A stretch of 64,000 bases of DNA from Halomonas denitrificans. Its GTDB lineage: Bacteria; Pseudomonadota; Gammaproteobacteria; Pseudomonadales; Halomonadaceae. The translations under genes and the position numbers were made by a program. A model generated the notes under the pieces. The model was not told the DNA's origin. It was given only the letters and a program-made list of their open reading frames with translations, and did no database searches. Shown piece after piece: positions 44,805-52,811 of the stretch (its first letter is position 1; the number at the start of each line of letters is the position of its first letter). The stretch covers positions 62,001-126,000 of the forward strand of contig NZ_PYVX01000008.1 in assembly GCF_003056305.1 (NCBI RefSeq), written 5' to 3'.

Positions 44805-45281
44805 TCACACCTGGCCGTTGAGCCACCAGGTCGCGGCATTGAGGTAGGCGGCGAAGCTTACCCAGGCCAGGTAGGGCACCAGCAGCCAGGCGGCGGCGGG
44901 TGACACCCGGGCGAAGCGGCGCAGGGTCAGCACGATCAGCCCCCACAGCAGCAGCAGGTCGAGCAGCGCCAGACCCATCCCGTGCAGGCCGAAGAAGAGG
45001 ATCGACCAGAGCGCGTTGGCGACGAGCTGGGCCAGGAAGGGCCAGAGCGTGAACCAGCGCGCCGCGGGCGGGGCGGCCAGGGTGGCCCGCCAGGCGGCCA
45101 GCGCCATCAGCAGGTAGAGCGTGCTCCAGGCCAGGGGGAAGGCGAGGTCGGGCGGCGTGAGCGGCGGCTTGGCCAGCTCGGCGTACCAGTCGCCGGGCGG
45201 GGTGGCGATGCCGGTCAGGGCGGCCAGCGCCACCAGCGCCAGCCAGCCTGCCAGCACCAGGGCGGAACGCGTCGCGGTCAT
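44805..45281 (-). CDS. tspO: TspO/MBR family tryptophan-rich sensory protein
   Basis: A 158-residue inner-membrane protein with five transmembrane helices. Family marks: GDWYAELAKPPLTPPDLAF (the W-Y/F-x-x-L-x-K-P-x-x-x-P-P motif), FPLAWSTLYLLMALAAW, NALWSILFFGLHGMGLALLD and VPYLAWVSFAAYLN. TspO proteins bind tetrapyrroles and affect stress responses and osmoregulation in several bacteria. The start at 45281 follows GGGAG by 5 nt; a GTG two codons earlier is possible. It is divergent from the zinc-uptake operon. Confidence 0.92.
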   Translation of the reverse strand: MTATRSALVLAGWLALVALAALTGIATPPGDWYAELAKPPLTPPDLAFPLAWSTLYLLMALAAWRATLAAPPAARWFTLWPFLAQLVANALWSILFFGLHGMGLALLDLLLLWGLIVLTLRRFARVSPAAAWLLVPYLAWVSFAAYLNAATWWLNGQV

Positions 45282-45447
45282 GATCACTCCCTGTCATGGT
45301 GAAATCGACATCCTATGCGGTGAAGGCCCCGCCGTCGAAGCGTCTGCACGGGGAGAGGAGCGCCTGGCTCCCCCCTTGCCGGCGGCGCCCCGGGGCTCCG
45401 ACGGCGCGTGACGGGAAGGCGCTCGGGCAGTGGCCCGGGCGGGTATT

Positions 45448-45460
45448 GTTATGTTATAAC
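45448..45460. promoter_or_regulatory. Zur box
   Basis: The minus strand reads GTTATAACATAAC, an exact fit to the GTTATA-NN-ATAAC Zur consensus. It lies 30 bp before the first gene of the zinc operon, so zinc-loaded Zur should repress it. Confidence 0.82.
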
Positions 45461-45489
45461 TTTCGCCGCATTCCCGGAGGCGCTCCCCC

Positions 45490-45639
45490 ATGGCACACCG
45501 ACACCACCGGCACCGCCCCGAAGGGCCCTGCCACTTCTCGCTGATGTCGCTCTCCGCGGCGCGCCGGCTGCTGCTGGCCGCCGCGCCGCTGGCCGCCTTG
45601 TGGCTGGCGGTCTCCTGGGCCGCGGGGTGGTGGTCCTGA
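45490..45639 (+). CDS. 49-residue His-rich membrane protein in the zinc-uptake operon
   Basis: A short gene with a ribosome site (GGAGG 10 nt before the ATG) giving MAHRHHRHRPEGPCH, then FSLMSLSAARR and one hydrophobic helix (LLLAAAPLAALWLAVSWAAG) ending WWS. Six His and one Cys in the first 15 residues could bind zinc. Its TGA overlaps the znuC start by one base, so the two are translationally coupled. It is directly downstream of the Zur box. I do not recognise a family; a metal-handling or importer-modulating role is inferred from context. Confidence 0.7.
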   Translation: MAHRHHRHRPEGPCHFSLMSLSAARRLLLAAAPLAALWLAVSWAAGWWS

Positions 45640-46373
45640 TGGCACGCCTGCAACTGCACGACCTACAGCTGGCCCGCGGCGGCCAGACGGTCCTCGAGCA
45701 TCTCGACGGGCGCTTCATGGACGGCGCCGTCACCGCGCTGATCGGCGCCAACGGCGCCGGCAAGAGCACCCTGATCTCGGCGATCATGGGCATGCTCGAG
45801 CCGGTCGCCGGGCGGGTCGCGTGCACGGTGCCCCGAGAGCGTCGCGCCTGGCTGCCCCAGCAGCTGGCGCTGGACCTGACCTTCCCGATGAGCGTGGAAG
45901 AGCTGATCATGACCGGCACCTGGCCGAGCCACGGCGCCCTGAAGGGCTACTGCGGCCCCCACTACCGCCGCGGCCGCGAGATCATGGCCAAGCTCGGCAT
46001 CTCGCACCTGGCGCACCGTCCGCTGGGCGCGCTCTCCGGCGGCCAGCGCCAGCGCGCGCTGTTCGGCCGCACCCTGATGCAGGAGGCCGAGCTGCTGCTG
46101 CTCGACGAGCCCTTCGCCAACGTCGACATCGAGACGGTGGAGGTGCTGATGGAGGTGCTGCGCGACATGGCCCGCCAGGGCGCCACCATCCTGGTGGTGC
46201 TCCACGACATGGAGCAGCTCGCCCGCCTGGCCGACGACGTGCTGCTGCTGTCCGGCGGCCACGGCCGCTGGGTGCGTCCCGACACCCTGCTCGACCACCA
46301 CAGCGGCCTGGCGCCCCGGGCGCCGCGCCTGCCCCTGACCTTCCCGGAGACCTCCCGTGCTGGCACTGCTTGA
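45639..46373 (+). CDS. znuC: Zinc ABC transporter ATP-binding protein
   Basis: The ATPase of the high-affinity zinc importer. The 244-residue protein has Walker A LIGANGAGKST, signature LSGGQRQRALFGRTL, and Walker B LLLLDEPFANVD, with the metal-family insert SVEELIMTGTWP. The start is the ATG overlapping the small gene's TGA; the longer open frame upstream is a shadow of that gene. Its end overlaps the znuB start by 17 nt. The Zur box and His-rich ZnuA favour zinc over manganese. Confidence 0.93.
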   Translation: MARLQLHDLQLARGGQTVLEHLDGRFMDGAVTALIGANGAGKSTLISAIMGMLEPVAGRVACTVPRERRAWLPQQLALDLTFPMSVEELIMTGTWPSHGALKGYCGPHYRRGREIMAKLGISHLAHRPLGALSGGQRQRALFGRTLMQEAELLLLDEPFANVDIETVEVLMEVLRDMARQGATILVVLHDMEQLARLADDVLLLSGGHGRWVRPDTLLDHHSGLAPRAPRLPLTFPETSRAGTA

Positions 46374-47247
46374 CGCCTGGCTGCTCGCCCCCTTCGACTA
46401 CGGCTTCATGCAGCGCGCCCTGGTGGCCGGGCTGGCGCTGTCGCTGGCCGCCCCGCCGCTGGGCGTCTTCCTGATGCTACGCGGCATGAGCCTGATCGGC
46501 GACGCCATGGCCCACGCCATCCTGCCCGGCGTGGCGCTGGGCTTCCTGGCCGCCGGCTTCTCGCTGCCGATGATGAGCCTCGGCGGCATCCTCTCGGGAC
46601 TCTTGATCGCGGTACTCGCCGGCAGCGTCTCGCAGATGACCGGCCACAAGGAGGACTCGGCCATGGCCAGCTTCTTCCTCATCTCGCTGGCCGCGGGGGT
46701 GATGCTGGTGTCGCTGGGCGGCAGCAGCGTGGACCTCACCCACGTGCTGTTCGGCTCGATCCTCGCCGTCGACTCCACCGCCCTGATCCTGATCGCCGGC
46801 ATCAGCAGCCTGATCGTGATCACCCTGGCGGTGATCTTCCGCGCTCTGGTGGTGGAGTGCCTCGACCCGCTCTTCCTGCGCGGCCAGGGGGTGCGCGGCG
46901 GCCTCGTCCACGGCACCTTCCTCGGCCTGGTGGTGCTCAACCTCACCGCCGGCTTCCAGACCCTGGGCACCCTGATGGCCGTGGGCCTGATGATGCTGCC
47001 CGCCACCACGGCGCGCTTCTGGAGCCAGCGCCTGGAGGGGCTGATCGCCATCGCCATCGGCGTGGCCCTCGTGGCCAGCACCGGCGGCCTGCTGCTCTCC
47101 TACCACCTGAGCCTGCCCTCGGGCCCCGCGATCATCCTGCTGGCCGGCCTCGGCTACGTGCTCTCCGCGCTGCTCGGCCGCCACCACAGCCTCGCCGCCC
47201 GCCGGCGCCGCCATGCCATGCCGCTGGGCGCCCCCGAACCCCACTGA
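46357..47247 (+). CDS. znuB: Zinc ABC transporter permease
   Basis: A membrane permease of the ABC-3 family (296 residues, eight to nine hydrophobic segments). Family landmarks: FLMLRGMSLIGDAMAHAILP with the conserved G-D-A-x-x-H, and GFQTLGTLMAVGLMMLPATT near residue 205. It starts at a GTG inside the znuC 3' end. A basic His-containing C-terminal tail (RHHSLAARRRRHAM) is somewhat unusual and may touch metal or ATPase. Forms the channel with ZnuC for metal delivered by ZnuA. Confidence 0.93.
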   Translation: MLALLDAWLLAPFDYGFMQRALVAGLALSLAAPPLGVFLMLRGMSLIGDAMAHAILPGVALGFLAAGFSLPMMSLGGILSGLLIAVLAGSVSQMTGHKEDSAMASFFLISLAAGVMLVSLGGSSVDLTHVLFGSILAVDSTALILIAGISSLIVITLAVIFRALVVECLDPLFLRGQGVRGGLVHGTFLGLVVLNLTAGFQTLGTLMAVGLMMLPATTARFWSQRLEGLIAIAIGVALVASTGGLLLSYHLSLPSGPAIILLAGLGYVLSALLGRHHSLAARRRRHAMPLGAPEPH

Positions 47248-47271
47248 CGTCCCCGAAGAAGGAAGCCCACC

Positions 47272-48264
47272 ATGCACCTCTCCCGCCCCCTCGCCCTGCT
47301 CACAGGGGCCGCCGCCCTGCTGGCCCTGCCCGCCCTGGCCGCCGAGCGCGTCCAGGTGGTCACCAGCTTCAGCATCCTCGCCGACATGATCGAGAACGTC
47401 GGCGGCGAGCACGTCGAGGTGACGGCGCTGGTCGGGCCGGACAGCGACGCCCACGTCTACTCGCCCCGCCCCACCGACGCCCGCCGGCTCGCCGAGGCGG
47501 ACCTGGTGGTCTTCAACGGCCTGCAGTTCGAGGGCTGGATGGAGCGGCTGATCGACGCCGGCGACTTCGATGGCCCGCTGGTGGTGGCCACCGACGGCCT
47601 CGAGGCGCACCTCGAGGCCGCCGAGGACGACGGGCATGACGCCCACGCCAGCCACGACGACGAGGCGCCCGGCGACGAGCACGATCACGGCCCCCTCGAT
47701 CCCCACGCCTGGCAGGACCTGGGCCTGGGCGGGGTCTACGTCGGCAACATCCGCGACGGCCTGATCGCCGCCGACCCGGCCCACGCCGACGCCTACCGCG
47801 CCAACGCCGAGCGCTACCTGGCGGCCATCGACGAGGCCGACGCCGAGCTCCACGCGCTGCTCGACGAGATCCCCGCCGACACCAGCGTGATCACCGGCCA
47901 TGACTCCTTCGGCCACTTCGCCCGCGCCTACGACCTGCACTTCCTCTCGCCCCAGGGGCTCTCCACCGCCGGCGAGCCGAGCGCGGCCAACATGGCACGG
48001 CTGATCGACGTGATCCGCGAGCAGAACGTCCGCGCGCTGTTCCACGAGAACATGACCAGCCCCGCCATGATCGACCAGCTGGCCGAGGAGACCGACCTGC
48101 CGGTGGCCGGCACCCTCTACGCAGACGCCCTGGCGAGCGAGGGCGAGGCCGGCAGCTGGCTCGGCATGCTGCGCCACAACGCCCGGGTGCTCCACGACGC
48201 CCTGGCCGAACCGGGCCATGAAGAGCCGGGCCATGATGCGGACGGCGACGCTCACGACCACTGA
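47272..48264 (+). CDS. znuA: Zinc-binding periplasmic protein ZnuA
   Basis: A periplasmic cluster A-I metal receptor (330 residues). The signal peptide ends near PALAA; then VVTSFSILADMIENVGGEHV, the first metal His in SDAHVYSPRPTDA, a flexible acidic His-rich loop (DDGHDAHASHDDEAPGDEHD at about 122-141) typical of zinc-specific ZnuA, His in LDPHAWQD, and HDSFGHFARAY. The C-terminus has a second His-rich tail (HEEPGHDADGDAHDH). The His-rich loop marks zinc specificity. Last gene of the operon, followed by a strong terminator. Confidence 0.94.
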   Translation: MHLSRPLALLTGAAALLALPALAAERVQVVTSFSILADMIENVGGEHVEVTALVGPDSDAHVYSPRPTDARRLAEADLVVFNGLQFEGWMERLIDAGDFDGPLVVATDGLEAHLEAAEDDGHDAHASHDDEAPGDEHDHGPLDPHAWQDLGLGGVYVGNIRDGLIAADPAHADAYRANAERYLAAIDEADAELHALLDEIPADTSVITGHDSFGHFARAYDLHFLSPQGLSTAGEPSAANMARLIDVIREQNVRALFHENMTSPAMIDQLAEETDLPVAGTLYADALASEGEAGSWLGMLRHNARVLHDALAEPGHEEPGHDADGDAHDH

Positions 48265-48285
48265 GCCCCCGCATACGGCACGCAC

Positions 48286-48313
48286 ACGGGCGCCCTCTTC
48301 GGAGGGCGCCCGT
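48286..48313 (+). terminator. znu operon terminator
   Basis: A 12-bp perfect stem (ACGGGCGCCCTC / GAGGGCGCCCGT) with loop TTCG followed by TTTGTGT. Confidence 0.9.
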
Positions 48314-48356
48314 TTTGTGTAACATCGAGCCAACGCCCCTCGCCAGGACCGATGCC

Positions 48357-49043
48357 ATGCTCGAGTTTTGCCAGGTCGCCAAGGCCTACGCCACGCCCCA
48401 GGGGCCGCTCGAGGTGCTCGCCGGGGTGGACCTCGCGCTCGCCCCCGGCGAGAGCCTGGCGCTGATGGGCGAGTCGGGCAGCGGCAAGTCGACCCTGCTG
48501 CACCTGGCCGCGGGGCTCGACCTGCCCGATCGCGGCGAGGTGCGCCTCGCCGGCCGCGCGCTCTCCTCGCTCGCCGAACCGGCCCGGGCGCGGCTGCGCC
48601 GCGAGACCCTGGGCCTGGTGTTCCAGCAGTTCCACCTGGTGGCGAGCCTCAATGTGCGCGACAACCTGCGTCTTCAGGCGCGCCTGGCGGGCCGCGAGCG
48701 CCCCGACTGGACCGCCGAGCTGATCGCGCGGCTGGGCCTCGCCGGGCTGGAGCACCGCTACCCCGAGCAGCTCTCCGGCGGCCAGCAGCAGCGCCTGGCC
48801 ATCGGCCGGGCCCTGGCGCCGCGCCCCGCCCTGCTGCTCGCCGACGAGCCCACCGGCAACCTGGATGAAGCCACCGCCGGCGAGGTGCTCGCGCTGCTGC
48901 TGGCGCTGGTGCGCGACACCGGCTGCAGCCTGCTGCTGGTCACCCACAGCCCGCGGGTCGCCGCGCCGCTGTCGCGCTGCCTGCGGCTCAGCCGCGGCCG
49001 GCTCACCCCGCACCGCCCCTCGGAGCGCGACCCGTGCGCCTGA
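48357..49043 (+). CDS. ABC transporter ATPase (LolD/MacB/AttE-type)
   Basis: A 228-residue ATPase of the class that works with FtsX-like permeases. Walker A MGESGSGKSTLLHL, signature LSGGQQQRLAIGRAL, Walker B LLLADEPTGNLDEATA. AGGA precedes the ATG at 48357. It overlaps the following permease by 10 nt, and an AttH-like lipoprotein follows. Such ATPases do not drive transport across the membrane but power mechanical extraction of lipids or lipoproteins. Substrate is unknown. Confidence 0.9.
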   Translation: MLEFCQVAKAYATPQGPLEVLAGVDLALAPGESLALMGESGSGKSTLLHLAAGLDLPDRGEVRLAGRALSSLAEPARARLRRETLGLVFQQFHLVASLNVRDNLRLQARLAGRERPDWTAELIARLGLAGLEHRYPEQLSGGQQQRLAIGRALAPRPALLLADEPTGNLDEATAGEVLALLLALVRDTGCSLLLVTHSPRVAAPLSRCLRLSRGRLTPHRPSERDPCA

Positions 49044-51544
49044 TCCTCATCGCGCTGGTCACGCTGCTCGGCCACTATCGCCGCCACCCCGGCCAGCTCG
49101 CCATGCTGCTGCTGGGCCTCTGGGTGGCCGGCGCCCTGTGGAGCGGCGTGCAGGCGATCAACGCCTCGGCCAGGGAGAGCTACGCCCGGGCCGAGGCGCT
49201 CTTCACCGGCGGCCTGGATCGCCTCGAGCGCCGCGACGGCGAGGCGCTCACGCGCGCGGACTTCGTCGCGCTGCGCCGGGCCGGCCTGCCCGTCTCGCCG
49301 CTGCTGGAGGGCGAGGTGGTCACCGTGCAGGGCGAGCGACTGACGGTGATCGGCATCGACCCGCTGACCCTGCCCGGCGACAGCGCCTTCGCCACCGCGG
49401 GCGGCGGTGCACCCTCCGTCTTTTTCACGCCGCCCTGGCGGACCCGCCTGGCGCCGGAGAGCGCGGCGCGCCTGGGCCTCGAGGCCGCCTCGGCCACAGG
49501 CGCCACCCCGGCGCTGGCCAGCGGCCGGACGCTGCCGCCCCTGGCCCTCGCCCCGTCGCTGCCGCCGGGCACCCTGGTGATGGACATCGCCGCCGCGGCG
49601 CGGCTGCTCGGCCGCGGCGACGGGATCAGCCGGCTGGTGGTCGAGGCGGACGCCCTGGAGGCAGCACCCGCGGGCTATCGGCTGCTGCGCGCCGCGACCC
49701 TCGCCGACCCCGGCGAGCTCACCGCGAGCTTTCACCTCAACCTCACCGCCCTGGCGCAGCTGGCGCTGATCGTCGGGCTCTTCATCGTCCAGGCGGCGCT
49801 GGGCCTGGCGCTGGAGCAGCGCCTGGGACTGCTGCGCACCCTGCGCGCCCTGGGCGTGCCGGGGCGCACCCTGGTCGGCGTGCTGGCGCTCGAGCTCGTG
49901 CTGCTCGGGCTCGCCGGCGCCCTGGCCGGCATCGCCAGCGGCGTCTGGCTCGCCCGCGCGCTGCTGCCGGACGTGGCCGCCACCCTGCAGAGCCTCTACG
50001 GCGCCTCAGTGGGCACCCGGCTGGCGCTGCCCTGGCACTACTGGCTCGGCGGGCTCGGCGTGACCCTGGGTGGCCTCGCCATCGCCGGCAGCGGCACCCT
50101 GTGGCGGGCCGCCCGGCTCGGCGTGCTGGAACTCGGCCAGGCCCAGGCCTGGCGCGCCGGCTTCCAGCGCCAGCTACGGGGGCAGGCCGTCGCCGGCGGC
50201 CTCGCCGCCCTGCTGGCGCTGGCCACCGGGGTCTGGCTCGCCACCCGCCCGCCCGGCGAGGGGCTGATCGCCGGCTTCGTGATGATCGCGGCGCTGCTGC
50301 TCGCCGGCGCGCTGTGGCTCGCGCCGCTGCTGGCGGCCGGGCTCGCGTGGCTGGGTCGCCGCGCCCGCCGTCGCCCCCTGACCCAGTGGGCCCTGGCCGA
50401 TCTCGAGCTGCAGCTGCCGCGGCTGTCGCTTGCCATGATGGCGCTCGCGATCGCGCTCTCCGCCAACCTCGGCGTCGGCAGCATGGTCGGCGGCTTTCGC
50501 CTCACCTTCCTCGACTGGCTGGACCAGCGGCTGGCCGCCGACCTCTACCTACGCCCGCCGGCCGAGCGCGTCGACGCGGTGCAGGCCTGGCTCGAGGGCC
50601 GCGACGCGGTCGCCGAGCTGCTGCCCACCGCCGAGGCCGAGTCGACCCTGCTCGAGCTGGCGCCCCGGGGAGGCGCCCCGCAGTCTCTAGGCCTGCCGGT
50701 AACACTCTTCGGCATCACCCCGGGCGAGCACCTCACCCCACGCTGGCCACTGCTGGAGACACGCGAGGGCCGCGACGCGGCCTGGGCCGCCCTCGCCTCG
50801 GGCGAGGCCTTCATCAACGAGCAGCTGGCCCTCGGCCAGGGGCTCGCCCCAGGCGACCGGCTCGTCCTGCAGGCGCCGGGCGGCCGGGAACGGGTGACGG
50901 TGGCCGCCGTCTATCCCGACTACGGCGCCCCCCGCGGCGAGGTGCTGCTGAGCACGGCCCGGCTGCGCGAGCGCTTCGCCGCCCCGCCGGGCTCGATCGG
51001 CATCGTGCTCGCCGAGGGGCATGCCGCCGCCCCCCTCACCCGAGCACTGACCGCACGCTTCGCGCTGGATGAGGAGGCACTGATCGACCAGCGCCAGGTC
51101 AAGGCGCTCGCCACCGGGATCTTCGAGCGCACCTTCGCCATCACCCGCGCCCTCAACGCCCTGACGCTGGCGGTGGCGGCGCTGGCGCTGCTCGCCAGCC
51201 TGCTCGCCCAGGCCCGGGAGCGCCGCCGCCGGCTGGCGCCGCTCTGGGCGCTGGGCGTGCCGCGCCGCACCCTGGTGGGCCTGCAGCTCGCCCAGCTGGG
51301 CGGGGCGGCGCTGGTGACGGGGCTTCTCGCCGTGCCGCTGGGCATCGCCATCACCGCCTGCCTGGTGGCGGTGATCAACGTGGCCGCCTTCGGCTGGCGC
51401 CTGCCGCTGCACGTCTTTCCCGGCGAGATCGCCCTGACCCTGGCCACCGCCGTGGCGGTGGCGCTGCTGGCGGCCGCCCTGCCGGCCCTGACGCTCTGGC
51501 GCACCCCGCCCCGCGAGCTGCTGGCCGAGGAGGAGACCACATGA
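49034..51544 (+). CDS. FtsX-like ABC transporter permease, duplicated type
   Basis: An 836-residue membrane protein with an N-terminal helix, a periplasmic domain, three helices near residues 235-345, a middle pair (about 395-440), a second periplasmic domain, and three C-terminal helices (about 690-830). This is the two-FtsX-unit layout of AttF/AttG-like or YbbP-like permeases fused in one chain. It starts at a GTG within the ATPase gene and its TGA overlaps the next ATG (ATGA). The tight coupling of all three genes implies one complex. Confidence 0.88.
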   Translation: MRLILIALVTLLGHYRRHPGQLAMLLLGLWVAGALWSGVQAINASARESYARAEALFTGGLDRLERRDGEALTRADFVALRRAGLPVSPLLEGEVVTVQGERLTVIGIDPLTLPGDSAFATAGGGAPSVFFTPPWRTRLAPESAARLGLEAASATGATPALASGRTLPPLALAPSLPPGTLVMDIAAAARLLGRGDGISRLVVEADALEAAPAGYRLLRAATLADPGELTASFHLNLTALAQLALIVGLFIVQAALGLALEQRLGLLRTLRALGVPGRTLVGVLALELVLLGLAGALAGIASGVWLARALLPDVAATLQSLYGASVGTRLALPWHYWLGGLGVTLGGLAIAGSGTLWRAARLGVLELGQAQAWRAGFQRQLRGQAVAGGLAALLALATGVWLATRPPGEGLIAGFVMIAALLLAGALWLAPLLAAGLAWLGRRARRRPLTQWALADLELQLPRLSLAMMALAIALSANLGVGSMVGGFRLTFLDWLDQRLAADLYLRPPAERVDAVQAWLEGRDAVAELLPTAEAESTLLELAPRGGAPQSLGLPVTLFGITPGEHLTPRWPLLETREGRDAAWAALASGEAFINEQLALGQGLAPGDRLVLQAPGGRERVTVAAVYPDYGAPRGEVLLSTARLRERFAAPPGSIGIVLAEGHAAAPLTRALTARFALDEEALIDQRQVKALATGIFERTFAITRALNALTLAVAALALLASLLAQARERRRRLAPLWALGVPRRTLVGLQLAQLGGAALVTGLLAVPLGIAITACLVAVINVAAFGWRLPLHVFPGEIALTLATAVAVALLAAALPALTLWRTPPRELLAEEETT

Positions 51545-52719
51545 GGCGTTTTCCGATCGGAACCGCGAACGGGCCGCGGCTCGGCGCGCTCCTCGCCCTG
51601 CTCGCCCTGCTGGCGGGCTGCGCCGAGGAGTCGCCCCCCGCCACCTCCCAGGGCTTCGCGGGGCTCGGCGCCGAGGCCAACGGCTTCGCCCAGGCCGCCC
51701 CGGACACGCCGCTGCGCTTCCCCGAGGACCACGGCCCCCACCCCGACCACCGCCTGGAGTGGTGGTACCTCACCGCCAACCTGGAGGACGCGGAGGGGGA
51801 GCCGATGGGCTTGCAGTGGACGCTGTTCCGCCAGGCCCAGCGACCGCCCGGAGAGCGTGAGGCGCCGCCCGGCCCCTGGGCCGCCGACCAGCTGTGGATG
51901 GCCCACATGGCAGTCTCCCGGGGCGAGCTCCACCGGGTCGCCGAGCGCTTCGCCCGGGGCGATTCCCGTGAGGCATCGCCCGAGCGGGACCAGGCCGGCG
52001 TGACCGTCCGGCCCTTTCGCGCCTGGCTCGACGACTGGACGATGGAGAGCCGCGTCGCGGCGCCCGGACACGACGCCCTGGACCGGCTGACGGTCCACGC
52101 CCTGGCCGGGACGGGGGAGGACGCCTTCGGCTATCGGCTCGATCTCGTGGCCCAGGGCCCGCTGGTGCGCCACGGGAAGGCCGGCTTCAGCCAGAAGTCC
52201 GCCGACGGCCAGGGCTCGATCTATGTGAGCCAGCCTTTCTATGAGGTCGCCGGGGAAGTCATCCTGGCCGGCGAGCCCCATACGGTCAGCGGCCGCGCCT
52301 GGCTCGACCGCGAGTGGAGCAGCCAGCTGCTCGGCCCGGACCAGAGCGGCTGGGACTGGTTCTCGCTGCACCTCGCCGACGGCCACAAGCTGATGGCCTT
52401 TCGCCTGCGCGGCGGCGGCGAGGCAGGCGGCGACTATCTCTCCGGCACCTGGATCACACCCGCCGGCGACGCCACGCCGCTCGAGCCTGACGACCTGCGC
52501 TTGACGCCGCTGGAGCGGCGCCCGGTGGCGGGGCGAGAGATGCCGATCCGCTGGCGGCTCGAGCTCCCCCGCCGGGGGCTCGACCTGATCGTCGCAGCTC
52601 CCCATGCCGAGCGCTGGATGCCCACCACCGTGAGCTACTGGGAGGGCGCGGTGCGGGTCATCGACCGCGACGACGGCGCGCCGCGGGGCGTGGGCTACCT
52701 CGAGATGACCGGCTACTGA
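51541..52719 (+). CDS. AttH/CrtC-like lipocalin-domain lipoprotein
   Basis: A 392-residue lipoprotein with lipobox LLAGCAEE at about residue 22. The mature part matches the AttH family (carotenoid 1,2-hydratase-like, a double lipocalin): PHPDHRLEWWYLTANLED near the N-terminus, FYEVAGEVILAGE, RAWLDREWSSQLLGPDQSGW with the family motif, WDWFSLHLADG and a C-terminal YWEGAVRVI. CrtC hydrates carotenoids, but the ABC partners indicate handling of a lipid-like ligand. The same three-component arrangement occurs in the Agrobacterium attE-H region. Confidence 0.87.
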   Translation: MRRFPIGTANGPRLGALLALLALLAGCAEESPPATSQGFAGLGAEANGFAQAAPDTPLRFPEDHGPHPDHRLEWWYLTANLEDAEGEPMGLQWTLFRQAQRPPGEREAPPGPWAADQLWMAHMAVSRGELHRVAERFARGDSREASPERDQAGVTVRPFRAWLDDWTMESRVAAPGHDALDRLTVHALAGTGEDAFGYRLDLVAQGPLVRHGKAGFSQKSADGQGSIYVSQPFYEVAGEVILAGEPHTVSGRAWLDREWSSQLLGPDQSGWDWFSLHLADGHKLMAFRLRGGGEAGGDYLSGTWITPAGDATPLEPDDLRLTPLERRPVAGREMPIRWRLELPRRGLDLIVAAPHAERWMPTTVSYWEGAVRVIDRDDGAPRGVGYLEMTGY

Positions 52720-52744
52720 CGGGCGGTTTTCCTGGCCCCTACGA

Positions 52745-52776
52745 CGACGAGGCCGCCCCATGGGGCGGCCTCGTCG
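52745..52776. terminator. Bidirectional terminator between AttH-like and binding-protein genes
   Basis: A 32-bp perfect palindrome containing AGGCCGCCCCA/TGGGGCGGCCT between convergent genes. No clear T-run on either side. Confidence 0.7.
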
Positions 52777-52811
52777 CGTCATGCCTGTCATCAGGGATCA
52801 GGCGGCAAGAA

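Noticed and set aside
45296-45544. An 82-codon frame overlapping the Zur-box region
   Set aside because: It covers the promoter and the His-rich gene in another frame, with no ribosome site.
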